The translations under genes and the position numbers were made by a program. 64,000 nucleotides of DNA from Bosea sp. 685 (lineage in GTDB: Bacteria; Pseudomonadota; Alphaproteobacteria; Rhizobiales; Beijerinckiaceae): the NCBI RefSeq assembly GCF_031884435.1, contig NZ_CP134779.1:1054001-1118000 (forward strand), in the 5' to 3' direction. Under the pieces are notes generated by a model. That model did no database searches. It had not been told where the DNA came from and worked only from the letters and a program-made list of their open reading frames with translations. The number at the start of each line of letters is the position of its first letter. The first letter of the stretch is position 1. Shown here piece by piece: positions 51,539-62,531 of this stretch.

Positions 51539-51747
51539 TGCGGGATCGAGGGACAAAAGGCGATGTATTCGCGCCACACAGCCTGGAAAGCCGCATTTCG
51601 CAGCGTTTGGTTAACCATATGCCGCAATGCCGCCACTTCGCCTTGTTTTGGCAAGGTCTCGTTTAGGTTGACGCTTCATTGATGGGCTCCTGTGCAACGC
51701 CGTCCGTGAGCCGCGCCCCGCAGATTCGATTGCCCCGGAGTCAAACC

Positions 51748-52251
51748 ATGCTTGCCACTCTTCTTGCCGGCGGCCGCGCCGTCCGCTTCGCCGCCGCGAT
51801 CGCAGCCTCGCTCGCGCTCGGCGCCTGCGCCAACAACAACCAGAATGCCGACGGTTTCGGCGCCGGCGGCGCCGCCACGCCCGGCAGCGCCCAGGATTTC
51901 GTCGTCAATGTCGGTGACCGCGTCTTCTTCGAAACCGACTCGACCGATCTGACGTCGACCGCGACCGCCACACTCGACAAGCAGTCGGCCTGGCTGCAGC
52001 GTTATCCGCGTTACACCTTTGTGGTCGAAGGTCATGCCGACGAGCGCGGTACGCGCGAATACAACTTCTCGCTCTCGGCCCGCCGGGCCCAGACCGTGCG
52101 CGACTATCTCGCTTCGCGCGGCATCCAGGGCAACCGCATGCGCATTGTCTCCTACGGCAAGGAGCGCCCGGTCGCTGTTTGCAACGACATCTCGTGCTGG
52201 TCGCAAAACCGCCGCTCGGTGACGGTGCTCGACGGGGCCGGCGGCGTCTGA
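51748..52251 (+). CDS. pal: Peptidoglycan-associated lipoprotein Pal
   Basis: The 167-residue lipoprotein has a lipobox LALGAC (Cys at about residue 28) and a low-complexity Asn/Gly/Ala linker. An OmpA-like domain follows: VFFETDSTDLT, VEGHADERGTREYNFSLSARRAQ, GKERPVAVCNDISCWSQNRR. It anchors the outer membrane to peptidoglycan. ATG 51748 gives the signal sequence directly; earlier ATGs add non-signal residues. Confidence 0.96.
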   Translation: MLATLLAGGRAVRFAAAIAASLALGACANNNQNADGFGAGGAATPGSAQDFVVNVGDRVFFETDSTDLTSTATATLDKQSAWLQRYPRYTFVVEGHADERGTREYNFSLSARRAQTVRDYLASRGIQGNRMRIVSYGKERPVAVCNDISCWSQNRRSVTVLDGAGGV

Positions 52252-52278
52252 TCGCCACCCAGCATCCCGATCAAGTTC

Positions 52279-52330
52279 GGGCCGGCGCCTTCCGAAGAGG
52301 AAGCCGCCGGCCCTTTCATATTTTGGCCGT
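52279..52330 (+). terminator. Hairpin after pal (terminator or attenuator)
   Basis: GGGCCGGCGCCTTCC, loop GAAGA, GGAAGCCGCCGGCCC (one mismatch), then TTTCATATTTT. It lies between pal and cpoB, so it would limit read-through from the tol operon into cpoB. Confidence 0.7.
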
Positions 52331-52379
52331 GGTGAGGGCGTGTTATAGCGCCCGAACCAAGCGCAACCGGTTGTCGATA

Positions 52380-53309
52380 ATGCTCAAAGACGTCGCTCTT
52401 CACCGCAAGGCCCATTCCCTGCTGGTCGTTCTGGCCGCAGGCTGGATGGCATTCGCCATAGCGGCTCCCGCGCGAGCCCAGGACGCGGCCGAACTCACCG
52501 TGCGCACCGCGCGGCTCGAGAACCAGTTGCGTCAGCTCTCCGGCCAGATCGAGCAGCTCCAGTTCGAGAACAAGCGTCTCACCGAGCAATTGCGCAAGTT
52601 TCAGGAAGATGTCGATTTCCGCCTGAACGAGCGTGGCGGCGGCCGCACTGGTGGGGCGGCGCCAGCAACGGCGCCGAGCAGCGCGCCTGCCGGCGGCCAG
52701 CGCCAGCGGCGCGGAGATGCCTTCGATCCCACGACGCAGCAAGGGGCGGCCGGCGCGCCGCGCTCGCTCGGCGGTGGCGTGGAGGGTATCATCGAGGAGG
52801 ATTTCGCGGGAGCGCCGGGCCAAGGTCCGCTCGACATCCAGGGCGTCGGACGCACCGTGCCGCAAGGGGCCTTGCCCCCGGCGGTTCCGCGTGGGCCGAG
52901 CGTGGCCGCGGCGGGCGGCGTGAGCTCGGCCAAGGAAGCCTATGACATCGCCTACGCCTCGGTGCTGCGCAAGGAATACGAGCAGGCCGAGATGGGCTTC
53001 CGCCAGTTCCTGCAGAGCTATCCGCGCGACCGGCTCGCGGCCGACGCGACCTATTGGCTGGGCGAGAGCTATTTCCAGCGCCAGCGCTATCGCGAGGCGG
53101 CCGAGCAGTTCCTGAAGATCTCGCGCGAGAACCCGCGTTCCACCAAGGCGCCTGACAGCCTGCTCAGGCTTGGCATGGCTCTGAACGGGCTGGGCGCGCG
53201 CGATCAGGCCTGCGCCACCTACGCCAAGGTCGGCGTTGACTATCCCGCCGCCTCCAGCGCCGTGCGTCAGGGCGTCGAGCGCGAGCGCCGCCGCTCCGGT
53301 TGCGCTTGA
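52380..53309 (+). CDS. cpoB: Cell division coordinator CpoB (YbgF)
   Basis: The 309-residue protein has a signal peptide (residues about 1-33, LVVLAAGWMAFAIAAPARAQ) and a trimerising coiled coil (ARLENQLRQLSGQIEQLQFE ... LTEQLRKFQEDVDFRL). A long Gly/Ala/Pro linker follows, then three TPRs (KEAYDIAYASVLRKEYEQAEMGF; ADATYWLGESYFQRQRYREAA; LLRLGMALNGLGARDQA). CpoB tunes peptidoglycan synthesis with TolA at the septum. Last gene of the Tol cluster; it overlaps tilS by 10 bases. Confidence 0.93.
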   Translation: MLKDVALHRKAHSLLVVLAAGWMAFAIAAPARAQDAAELTVRTARLENQLRQLSGQIEQLQFENKRLTEQLRKFQEDVDFRLNERGGGRTGGAAPATAPSSAPAGGQRQRRGDAFDPTTQQGAAGAPRSLGGGVEGIIEEDFAGAPGQGPLDIQGVGRTVPQGALPPAVPRGPSVAAAGGVSSAKEAYDIAYASVLRKEYEQAEMGFRQFLQSYPRDRLAADATYWLGESYFQRQRYREAAEQFLKISRENPRSTKAPDSLLRLGMALNGLGARDQACATYAKVGVDYPAASSAVRQGVERERRRSGCA

Positions 53310-54361
53310 GCGCGCTGCCGGCCTCGGTCGCGGAGCACGAGCCGATCCTCGCCGGCGAGGCGGAGGTGCTTTTCGCCGATCTCGCCCATGAACCCAGATT
53401 GCTCGTCGCGGTCTCGGGCGGCCCGGATTCGGTCGCGCTGCTGGCTTTGCTCGCTGAATGGGCAGGCCATCCCGGGCGGCCCGCGATCGTCGCCGCGACG
53501 ATCGATCATGGTCTGCGCGAAGGTTCCGCGGCCGAGGCGCAGGCCGTGGCCCGGCTTTGCGATGGGCTCGGTGTTCCTCACGCGCTCCTGCCCTGGCTCG
53601 GTCCAAAGCCCGCGACCGGTTTGCAAAATCGGGCGCGAACAGCCCGCTACCATCTGCTCGCCCGCGAGGCCGAGCGGCGCGGCGGCGCGGTGGTCGTCAC
53701 CGCCCATACGCTGGACGATCAGGCTGAGACGCTGCTGATGCGGATGGCGCATGGCTCGGGACCGGCCGGGCTTGCCGGCATGCGGGCGCGCAGCCGCCGG
53801 GACGAAATCACGCTGGCGCGGCCGCTGCTGAGCGTCTCCAAGGCGCGGCTCGTCGCCACGGCCCGGGCACGCGGCCTGTGGTTCGCGGCCGATCCGAGCA
53901 ATCTCGACCCGCGCTTCGAGCGCGTGCGCTGGCGCATGCTGATGCCGGTGCTGTCGGAGGCCGGCCTCGACGCCGGTCGCCTGGGGACGCTGGCGACGCG
54001 GCTGGCGCGCATGGAGAGGGCGTTGGCAAGCCGGGCCGAGGCGCTCTGGCCGGCGATCGTTATGCCCTGCGACGAGGCTGGTGCGGTCAAGCTTGGCTTT
54101 ACTGCCCTGCTCGACCATCCCGAGGAAATGCTGCTGCGCCTGCTGGCGCGGGCCGTCGATAGCGTCGGCGCCGATGAAGACACCGTGGCGCGGCTGGAGA
54201 GGCTCGAAAGCTGCGGTTTTGCGTTGATCGAGGCGGCGCGGGCGCGGTTTGCCTTGACACGGACATTGTCGGGGTGCGTGCTGACGCTTGGTCGCGATGG
54301 CGTCCTTTGCGTGCGGCGCGAGCCTGTCCGCAAGCGGGGCGTTCACCCTGCGGCGTCATAA
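53300..54361 (+). CDS. tilS: tRNA(Ile)-lysidine synthetase
   Basis: The 353-residue enzyme has the PP-loop SGGPDSVALLALL near residue 40, ATIDHGLREGSAAEA, ARYHLLAREAE, TAHTLDDQAETLLMRMAHGSG and LLSVSKARLVATARARGL. It makes lysidine at the wobble position of the tRNA that reads AUA. No ATG is near the start; TTG 53300 (or TTG 53306) inside the cpoB end is used. Length is short of the E. coli enzyme because the C-terminal domain is reduced, common in Alphaproteobacteria. It precedes ftsH as in many bacteria. Confidence 0.93.
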   Translation: MRLSALPASVAEHEPILAGEAEVLFADLAHEPRLLVAVSGGPDSVALLALLAEWAGHPGRPAIVAATIDHGLREGSAAEAQAVARLCDGLGVPHALLPWLGPKPATGLQNRARTARYHLLAREAERRGGAVVVTAHTLDDQAETLLMRMAHGSGPAGLAGMRARSRRDEITLARPLLSVSKARLVATARARGLWFAADPSNLDPRFERVRWRMLMPVLSEAGLDAGRLGTLATRLARMERALASRAEALWPAIVMPCDEAGAVKLGFTALLDHPEEMLLRLLARAVDSVGADEDTVARLERLESCGFALIEAARARFALTRTLSGCVLTLGRDGVLCVRREPVRKRGVHPAAS

Positions 54362-54471
54362 GGTCTGGTCGATTGGCCCGTTTCCCTTGGCAAGGGCGTG
54401 TGCCGCACCTAGATTAGCCTAGCAAACCCTTGGCCTCCTCCGGCATTCCGGCAGGCCCGATCGGACTGGTG

Positions 54472-56397
<1,926 letters not shown>

Positions 56398-56418
56398 GGC
56401 GAAACCTCTCCCGATTGG

Positions 56419-56446
56419 AAAAGGCGGCCGTATCGGCCGCCTTTTT
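56419..56446 (+). terminator. Terminator of ftsH
   Basis: AAAAGGCGGCCG, loop TAT, CGGCCGCCTTTTTT: strong hairpin with T run 21 bases after the stop; symmetric enough to work both ways. Confidence 0.9.
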
Positions 56447-56649
56447 TCTTGTGAGCCACAGTTTTCTCTTCTCGAGATGAGGCTCTGGTTTCGAGTGTAG
56501 CTGCCCGGTCGCAGCCAATGGCAGCGTCTTGCGCCTGCTCCGCCCCGTGGTCGGATAGGATTCGTCACAAATCGTGAGAAGGCGGAAACCAATTCCGGCT
56601 ATAGAAGGAAGCCGGATCGAGCCTGCGGGCTCGTGTGGACAGAGCAAAC

Positions 56650-57993
56650 ATGACACGCAAATATTTCGGAACCGACGGCATTCGCGGGCGCGCCAACGGC
56701 GTCATCACGCCCGATCTCGCCCTGAAGGTCGGCCAGGCGACCGGCATTGCCTTTCATCGCGGCGAGCATCGCCACCGCGTCGTCATCGGCAAGGATACGC
56801 GGCTCTCGGGCTATATGATCGAATACGCCATGGTCGCGGGCTTCACCTCGGTGGGCATGGATGTGATGCTGCTCGGCCCGATGCCGACGCCGGCTGTCGC
56901 GATGCTGACGCGCTCGATGCGTGCCGATCTCGGCGTCATGATCTCGGCTTCGCACAACCCCTATGAGGATAACGGCATCAAGCTGTTCGGCCCCGACGGC
57001 CACAAGCTCAATGACGAGGTCGAGGCCGAGATCTCGGCCCTGCTTGATTCCGATCTATCGCCGCGGCTCTCAACCTCGCCGATGCTCGGCCGGGCCAAGC
57101 GTATCGAGAGCGCCCATGCCCGCTATATCGAGTTCGCCAAGCGCACCCTGCCGCGCAATATGAGCCTGGAGGGTCTACGGATCGTGGTCGATTGCGCCAA
57201 TGGCGCCGCCTACAAGGTCGCCCCCGAAGCGCTCTGGGAGCTTGGGGCGGAGGTCATCGCGATCGGCGTCGAGCCGGACGGGCTGAACATCAACAAGGAT
57301 GTCGGCTCGACCCATCCCGCCGCCTTGATCCAGAAGGTGCGGGAATTGCGCGCCGATGTCGGCATTGCGCTCGACGGTGACGCCGACCGCGTGTTGATCG
57401 TCGATGAGCAGGGGCAGGTCGTCGATGGCGACCAACTCATGGCCGTGATCGCGCGCAGTTGGCAGGAGGATGGGCGACTGTCGCAGCCCGGCATCGTCGC
57501 GACGGTGATGTCCAATCTCGGCCTGGAGCGTTATCTCGGCGGTCTCGGCCTGTCGCTGGCGCGGACCTCAGTCGGCGACCGCTATGTGCTCGAGCATATG
57601 CGCGCTCATGGCTTCAATGTCGGCGGCGAGCAGTCCGGCCACATCATCCTCTCCGATTACGGGACGACGGGCGATGGGCTGGTCGCTGCGCTGCAGCTTC
57701 TTGCTGTGGTGAAGCGCAAGGACAAGCCGGTCTCGGAGGTCTGCCACTGCTTCGAGCCGCTGCCGCAGATCCTCAAGAATGTACGCTACAAGCAGGGCCA
57801 GCCACTCAAGGAGAAGCCCGTGGTCAGCGCTATCGAGGCGGCAACGCTATTGCTTGGCGCAGGCGGGCGGCTCGTCATCCGCCCGTCGGGCACCGAACCG
57901 GTGATCCGGGTGATGGCGGAGGGCGATGACGCTGACCTCGTCATGCGCGCGGTCGACGATGTCGTCGAGGCCGTGACGAAGGCGGCTGCTTAA
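56650..57993 (+). CDS. glmM: Phosphoglucosamine mutase
   Basis: The 447-residue enzyme starts [17 protein letters not shown]. The catalytic Ser101 lies in [14 protein letters not shown], the metal loop is [12 protein letters not shown], the sugar loop [13 protein letters not shown], and the phosphate-binding site [12 protein letters not shown]. It converts glucosamine-6-phosphate to glucosamine-1-phosphate for peptidoglycan and LPS. The ATG at 56650 gives the conserved N-terminus. It follows ftsH, an arrangement also found in E. coli. Confidence 0.97.
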   Translation: MTRKYFGTDGIRGRANGVITPDLALKVGQATGIAFHRGEHRHRVVIGKDTRLSGYMIEYAMVAGFTSVGMDVMLLGPMPTPAVAMLTRSMRADLGVMISASHNPYEDNGIKLFGPDGHKLNDEVEAEISALLDSDLSPRLSTSPMLGRAKRIESAHARYIEFAKRTLPRNMSLEGLRIVVDCANGAAYKVAPEALWELGAEVIAIGVEPDGLNINKDVGSTHPAALIQKVRELRADVGIALDGDADRVLIVDEQGQVVDGDQLMAVIARSWQEDGRLSQPGIVATVMSNLGLERYLGGLGLSLARTSVGDRYVLEHMRAHGFNVGGEQSGHIILSDYGTTGDGLVAALQLLAVVKRKDKPVSEVCHCFEPLPQILKNVRYKQGQPLKEKPVVSAIEAATLLLGAGGRLVIRPSGTEPVIRVMAEGDDADLVMRAVDDVVEAVTKAAA

Positions 57994-58020
57994 CGACAAC
58001 TCGGCCTAGGCCGGAACCAG

Positions 58021-58081
58021 GTCGTCATTCCGGGTCTACACTTGCCGGGTCTACGCCTCGCTGCGCCCGGAATGGCGACGC
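58021..58081. repeat. REP-like palindrome after glmM
   Basis: CGTCATTCCGGG pairs with CCCGGAATGGCG, enclosing two GCCGGGTCTAC-like repeats. The rest of the 369-bp gap to the porin gene includes a GGCTGT/ACAGCC hairpin and several TTAA motifs, and no gene. Confidence 0.6.
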
Positions 58082-58266
58082 GTTACCCAGACAAGACAAT
58101 AGGAAGAGGCTGTGTCACCAGACAGCCGCGAAGGCTGCGCTTTCAGCTTTTTCACCCACTGCGGATATCGGCGGATTGGCTGGCCGTTAACCCGAAACCC
58201 GTTGCGGTTAGGAATTCGGTAAGTATTGAGGCGAGCTTCATTCTTTTTTCAGGTTAAGCGTTAGGG

Positions 58267-58282
58267 TTAAGTCTCATTTAAG
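58267..58282 (+). promoter_or_regulatory. CtrA box, TTAA-N7-TTAAG, before the porin gene
   Basis: TTAAGTCTCATTTAAG has two TTAA blocks seven bases apart, the CtrA spacing. It lies 81 bases before the porin start, with further TTAA motifs upstream at 58254. Confidence 0.55.
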
Positions 58283-58362
58283 AAATCCCTGCCAACGTCC
58301 TTCCTATCGGTAACTCGCGCGAGCTGCGTTCTTGGCGTCGCGCAAACTCGAAGGACACTGCC

Positions 58363-59214
58363 ATGGGCAGCCTGAAAATCCTTGCGCTGGCAGGCGTCAT
58401 GGCTGTCAGCGCCTCCGCGCTCGCAACCGCCGCCGATTATATGCCGGCTCCGCCGCCACCCGAGCCGCTCGGCCTCAAGGGCTCGATCTCGAGCGGCGTC
58501 TATCTCCGCGGCGATATCGGTGTCGGCTATCAGTCGATCAGCAAGTATCATCAGGACGATGTCGCGGCTTTCGGCGGCAGCTTTTTCGGAGCGGCCGAAG
58601 GCAACCACGCGGTCTTCGGCGGGCTCGGCATCGGTTACCGCTTCAACAACTGGTTCCGGGTCGATGCGACCGGCGAATATCGCGGCGGCTCGACGATCGG
58701 CGTCAACGACATCATCTACAACCCCTTCGCAGGGGTGAACCAGACGAACACCTACAAGGGCAACCTGTCCTCGATGGTGGCGCTGTTCAACGGTTATGTC
58801 GATCTGGGTACCTGGAACTGCCTGACGCCTTATATCGGCGCCGGTATCGGCTATGCGTCGAACAGGATCACGGGCCTGACCGATCAGGGCATCGTCGGCA
58901 TCTCGCCGACGCTTGGCACGGCGGCCAGCGGCACCAAATCCGGCCTCGCCTGGGCGCTGATGGCCGGCGTCGGTTACGAGGTGAACAAGAACCTCACGCT
59001 TGAACTCGGCTATCGCTACCTCAATCTCGGCGATGCCCGTTCGGGTTCGATCAACAACGCCTTCCTGGCCGAGAGCTATGCGCCGCTCAAGGCCAAGGAC
59101 ATCGACAGCCACGATTTCCGGATCGGCATGCGCTGGAACTTCGGCGAGTCGGATTGCTGCGGCCCGGTCGAACGCCCGGTGGCTTATGCGCAGCCGACCG
59201 TGCGCAAATACTGA
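58363..59214 (+). CDS. Outer-membrane beta-barrel porin (Omp25/RopB-like)
   Basis: The 283-residue protein has a signal peptide (LKILALAGVMAVSASALATAADY) and proline-rich YMPAPPPPEPLGLKG. A barrel of alternating strands follows (GVYLRGDIGVGYQS, GGLGIGYRFNNWFRVDATGEYRG, YIGAGIGYASN, GVGYEVNKNLTLELGYRYLN), ending FRIGMRWNFGE and a short tail. Only the final residues after the barrel are unusual (cysteine pair SDCCGP). Family members are abundant surface proteins of Brucella and rhizobia. Expression may be cell-cycle timed through the upstream CtrA box. Confidence 0.88.
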   Translation: MGSLKILALAGVMAVSASALATAADYMPAPPPPEPLGLKGSISSGVYLRGDIGVGYQSISKYHQDDVAAFGGSFFGAAEGNHAVFGGLGIGYRFNNWFRVDATGEYRGGSTIGVNDIIYNPFAGVNQTNTYKGNLSSMVALFNGYVDLGTWNCLTPYIGAGIGYASNRITGLTDQGIVGISPTLGTAASGTKSGLAWALMAGVGYEVNKNLTLELGYRYLNLGDARSGSINNAFLAESYAPLKAKDIDSHDFRIGMRWNFGESDCCGPVERPVAYAQPTVRKY

Positions 59215-59239
59215 GAGCTGGCCAAATCTCGCATTCTGG

Positions 59240-59268
59240 CGGCGCGGACCTCGGGTCCGCGCCGTTTT
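59240..59268 (+). terminator. Terminator of the porin gene
   Basis: CGGCGCGGACC, loop TCG, GGTCCGCGCCG then TTTT: a perfect 11-bp stem 25 bases after the stop. It lies between convergent genes. Confidence 0.88.
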
Positions 59269-59286
59269 CGTTTCGGACTGCTGCGA

Positions 59287-60801
59287 TCAGCGCAGCAGCG
59301 AGCGGCCGGTCATCTCGCTCGGCTGCGGCAGGCCGATCAGGGCGAGCAGCGTCGGGGCGATATCGGCGAGGCGGCCTTCCGCCAGGGTCATGGCGCCGCT
59401 GCCGACCAGCATGATCGGCACGGGGTTGGTGGTGTGGGCGGTGTGCGGCTCCCCCGTCACCGGATCGACCATCAATTCGCAATTGCCATGGTCGGCGGTG
59501 ACGATGAGCGAACCGCCTGCTGCCGTGATCGCGTCGGCGATGCGCCCGAGGCCGGCATCGACCGTCTCGACGGCCTTGATCGCGGCTGAGAGCACCCCGG
59601 TATGGCCGACCATGTCGGGGTTGGCGAAGTTCAGCACGACGAGATCGTAGGCACCGGACTGGATCGCTTCGACCGCGCGCTGAGCCAGTTCGGGCGCCGA
59701 CATTTCGGGCTGCAGATCATAGGTCGCGACCTTGGGGGAGGGCACCATGACGCGGTCCTCGCCCGGATAGGGCGTTTCTTCGCCGCCATTGAAGAAATAG
59801 GTGACGTGCGGGTATTTCTCGGTCTCGGCCATGCGGACCTGCGTCATCCCGGCCTTGGCGACGGTCTCGCCGAGGCCGTTGGCGAGCGTCTGCGGGGCGA
59901 ACAGCGCCGGCATCAGCGGGTCGAGCTCCGAGCTGTAGGAGGTCATGCTGACAGCCTTGGCGAGCACGGGTCGGCGCGGACGCACGAAGCCGGTGAACTC
60001 GGGCTGAAGCACCGCGCCGAGAATCTCGCGAATCCGGTCGGAGCGGAAATTGAAGCTGAGCAGTCCGTCGCCGTCCTGCATGCCGCTAAAGCCTGCGATC
60101 ACGGCAGGCTTGATGAACTCGTCGGTCGTGCCTTGCGCATAGGCGCTGGCGATCGCGGCCTGCGCATCCGCGAAGGCCTGCCCTTCGCCCAGGACCATGG
60201 CGCGCCAGGCCTGCTCGACTCGTTCCCAGCGGTTGTCGCGATCCATCGCGAAGTAGCGGCCCGACAGCGTCGCGATCACAGCCTGCGGTGGCAGTGCGGC
60301 GCTGAAGGCTGCGATATAGGCGGCAGCCGATTGCGGGGGCGTGTCACGTCCGTCGGTGAAGATATGGACGCGGACCGGGATACCATGCCGGACCAGGATT
60401 TGCGCCAGCGCGACCGCGTGATCCTGATGGGCATGGACGCCCCCGGGCGAAACCAGCCCGAGCAGATGGCAGGCGCCGCCGCTGGCCTTCAGAGCCGCGA
60501 TCAGGCCTGTGCCCTCCAATGCGCGTGCGATCGAGCCGTCGGTGATCGCCTGGTTGATGCGCGGCAGATCCTGCATCACCACGCGGCCGGCGCCGAGATT
60601 GAGGTGGCCCACCTCCGAATTGCCCATCTGGCCACCCGGCAGGCCGACATCGAGGCCCGAGGTCTTCAGTGTGGCGTGCGGGGAGGCGGCCCAAAGCCTG
60701 TCGAAGTTCGGCGTGTTGGCGAGGCGGACGGCGTTGTTCTCGCTCTCCCCGCGGCAGCCCCAGCCATCGAGGATCATCAGCATCACAGGGCGTTTGGGCA
60801 T
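59287..60801 (-). CDS. gpmI: 2,3-bisphosphoglycerate-independent phosphoglycerate mutase
   Basis: The 504-residue enzyme starts MPKRPVMLMILDGWGC with a metal-binding Asp; catalytic Ser62 is in QMGNSEVGHLNLGAG. The phosphatase-like domain continues with HIFTDGRDTPP, SGRYFAMDRDNRWERV, FNFRSDRIRE, NFANPDMVGHTG and VTADHGNCE. It interconverts 3- and 2-phosphoglycerate in glycolysis. Monocistronic; convergent with the porin and divergent from the GST gene. Confidence 0.96.
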   Translation of the reverse strand: MPKRPVMLMILDGWGCRGESENNAVRLANTPNFDRLWAASPHATLKTSGLDVGLPGGQMGNSEVGHLNLGAGRVVMQDLPRINQAITDGSIARALEGTGLIAALKASGGACHLLGLVSPGGVHAHQDHAVALAQILVRHGIPVRVHIFTDGRDTPPQSAAAYIAAFSAALPPQAVIATLSGRYFAMDRDNRWERVEQAWRAMVLGEGQAFADAQAAIASAYAQGTTDEFIKPAVIAGFSGMQDGDGLLSFNFRSDRIREILGAVLQPEFTGFVRPRRPVLAKAVSMTSYSSELDPLMPALFAPQTLANGLGETVAKAGMTQVRMAETEKYPHVTYFFNGGEETPYPGEDRVMVPSPKVATYDLQPEMSAPELAQRAVEAIQSGAYDLVVLNFANPDMVGHTGVLSAAIKAVETVDAGLGRIADAITAAGGSLIVTADHGNCELMVDPVTGEPHTAHTTNPVPIMLVGSGAMTLAEGRLADIAPTLLALIGLPQPSEMTGRSLLR

Positions 60802-60940
60802 GGGCTGTCCTTACAGGCGCGGTTTCGGAGCAGGGGAGGCCGATAGCACGACCCGGTGTCACGAGCGAGGCGGCGCGCCCGCGCTTGACGCTCAAGCGGG
60901 TCCACGCATTCTTGATGGGCGAAGGGTCGCCGGCCGCTCG

Positions 60941-60972
60941 CTCTTTGATGAGAGACGGATTCAGATTTCAGG
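60941..60972. repeat. Fragment of the 125-bp element
   Basis: TGATGAGAGACGGATTCAG and the following ATTTCAG match the central part of both 125-bp elements (13824, 44056). The rest is missing. The fragment abuts the start of the GST gene and supplies its AGGAGA ribosome site. Confidence 0.6.
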
Positions 60973-60981
60973 AGATGACGC

Positions 60982-61668
60982 GTGATCAAGTTCTATTATC
61001 ACCCTTCGCCGAACCCCGCGAAGATCGCCCTGTTCCTGGAAGAGGCCGGTCTGCCCTATGAAATCGTACCGATCGACACCCGCAAGGGCGAGCAGTTCAA
61101 GCCGGAATTCCTGGCGATCAACCCCAACGCCAAGACGCCGGCGCTGACCGATGGTGACGTCACCATCTTCGACAGCAATGCGATCCTGCTCTACCTCGCC
61201 GAGAAGACCGGCCAATTCCTGCCGGAGAATACGCCGAAGGCGCGCGGTGAGATGCTGTCCTGGCTGATGTTCGTGGCGACCGGCATCGGCCCCTATTGCG
61301 GCCAGGCGGTGCATTTCAGCCGTTTCGCACCGGAGAAAATCCCCTATGCGATCAATCGTTATGCCCGCGACGCCGAGCGGCTCTGGGGCATCATCGACGC
61401 GCAGCTTGGCAAGCATCGTTATATGCTGGGCGATGCCTACACGCTGATCGACATGTCGGTCTGGGGTTGGTCCACCCTGGCGCAGTTCGCGCTTGGCGAC
61501 GAGGCCTTCGGCAAGCTGCCGAACGTCAAGCGCCATCGCGACGAGATCTCGGCGCGTCCGGCGGCCCAGCGCGCCGTGGCGCTGAAGGACAAGTTCGCCT
61601 TCAAGACCGAGTTCGACGACGAGGCGCGCAAGTTCCTGTTTCCGCAGAATGCGCATCTGGCGGCGTGA
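60982..61668 (+). CDS. Glutathione S-transferase
   Basis: The 228-residue protein starts with GTG (AGGAGA nine bases upstream). It has a thioredoxin-like N-terminal domain (IKFYYHPSPNPAKIALFLEEAGL, NPNAKTPALTD, DSNAILLYLAEKTG) and an all-helical C-terminal domain with LGDAYTLIDMSVWGW. The SPNPAKI stretch resembles the YfcG/YghU (Nu) class, whose members use disulfide-bond reductase chemistry with glutathione. Substrate unknown. Confidence 0.88.
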   Translation: MIKFYYHPSPNPAKIALFLEEAGLPYEIVPIDTRKGEQFKPEFLAINPNAKTPALTDGDVTIFDSNAILLYLAEKTGQFLPENTPKARGEMLSWLMFVATGIGPYCGQAVHFSRFAPEKIPYAINRYARDAERLWGIIDAQLGKHRYMLGDAYTLIDMSVWGWSTLAQFALGDEAFGKLPNVKRHRDEISARPAAQRAVALKDKFAFKTEFDDEARKFLFPQNAHLAA

Positions 61669-61732
61669 GCCAGCTCGCTTTCTGAGCCAAGCCGCTTCCT
61701 GAGCCAAGCCGCGGCCTGGCGAATCTTCCGCG

Positions 61733-62320
61733 TCAGGCCGCGATCACGAAATCGAAGCGGCCGAGCTTTCCACCCTCGGCCGCGCGGATCTGCATCAGGA
61801 GCGACTTGTCGTAGATGCCGTCCCTGGCATTGGCGGGTTCATCGGGGAAATAGAGTTGCGTTGTCAGCACGGGGCCGCTGCCGGCCCGCAGCTTGACGTG
61901 GAAATGCCGCGTCCGACCCGGATAGAGCCCGGGGACGCGGGTGATGAACTGGTAGCGGCCCTGTTCGTCGGTGAACTGGTGGCCGCGAAAGCGGAAGCCG
62001 GAATTGTCGTAATCGCCACCGTCATTGGCGTGCCAGAGATCGACCAGGGCGCCGGTGACAGGGCGGCATTGCCGGGTCAGGACGAAGCCGGACAAGGCGA
62101 GGATGTCGCCGGGGCCGTCCCCGCGCAAATCGCGCTTCAAGGGCGATGACGGGACGAAATAAGGGCCCTCCGTCTGCCGCTTCGTCGTCGCGGCTGGAGC
62201 GCCGCAAGCGGGCGTCAGCGGCAATTCGGCCTCCTGTGCCACGACAAGGCGCGGCAATGCCAAAGCGGCGAACCCGGCCGCGGAGAGGCTGGCTGCAACG
62301 AGGTCGCGTCTGCTGATCAT
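61733..62320 (-). CDS. Tat-exported intradiol ring-cleavage dioxygenase-like protein
   Basis: The 195-residue protein has a twin-arginine signal (MISRRDLVAASLSAAGFAAL) and the intradiol fold: TEGPYFVPSSPLKRDLRGD, SGFVLTRQCRPVTGALVDLWHAN, DYDNSGFRFRG, and GLYPGRTRHFHVKL. The last two segments supply the Tyr/Tyr/His/His iron ligands. Catechol-cleaving relatives are cytoplasmic; this exported type is a separate branch of uncertain substrate. No aromatic-degradation genes are adjacent. Confidence 0.85.
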   Translation of the reverse strand: MISRRDLVAASLSAAGFAALALPRLVVAQEAELPLTPACGAPAATTKRQTEGPYFVPSSPLKRDLRGDGPGDILALSGFVLTRQCRPVTGALVDLWHANDGGDYDNSGFRFRGHQFTDEQGRYQFITRVPGLYPGRTRHFHVKLRAGSGPVLTTQLYFPDEPANARDGIYDKSLLMQIRAAEGGKLGRFDFVIAA

Positions 62321-62531
62321 GGTGTCGGCTCCGGTTGGAGTTCGTCGTCTAGCCTATCAAGAGGGCTGAAAGCCGGCGCCTGCTTGTCTGCGTTTTTCTC
62401 AACTCCGTTCCGCGGGATGACGCTCCTGATTTGCAGGAAAGCAGTGGCAGCGCGGCTGGTTTCGCGGCAGTGTCGCAGCGACGATTCCGCGCCCGCCGCT
62501 TCAGGCTCCGGCGCGCTCCCATGAGGATGGA

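Noticed and set aside
58082..58260. Small RNA in the gap before the porin gene
   Set aside because: A GGCTGT/ACAGCC hairpin and a T-rich stretch are present, but no terminator hairpin with a T run and no other stems, so the support is too weak.
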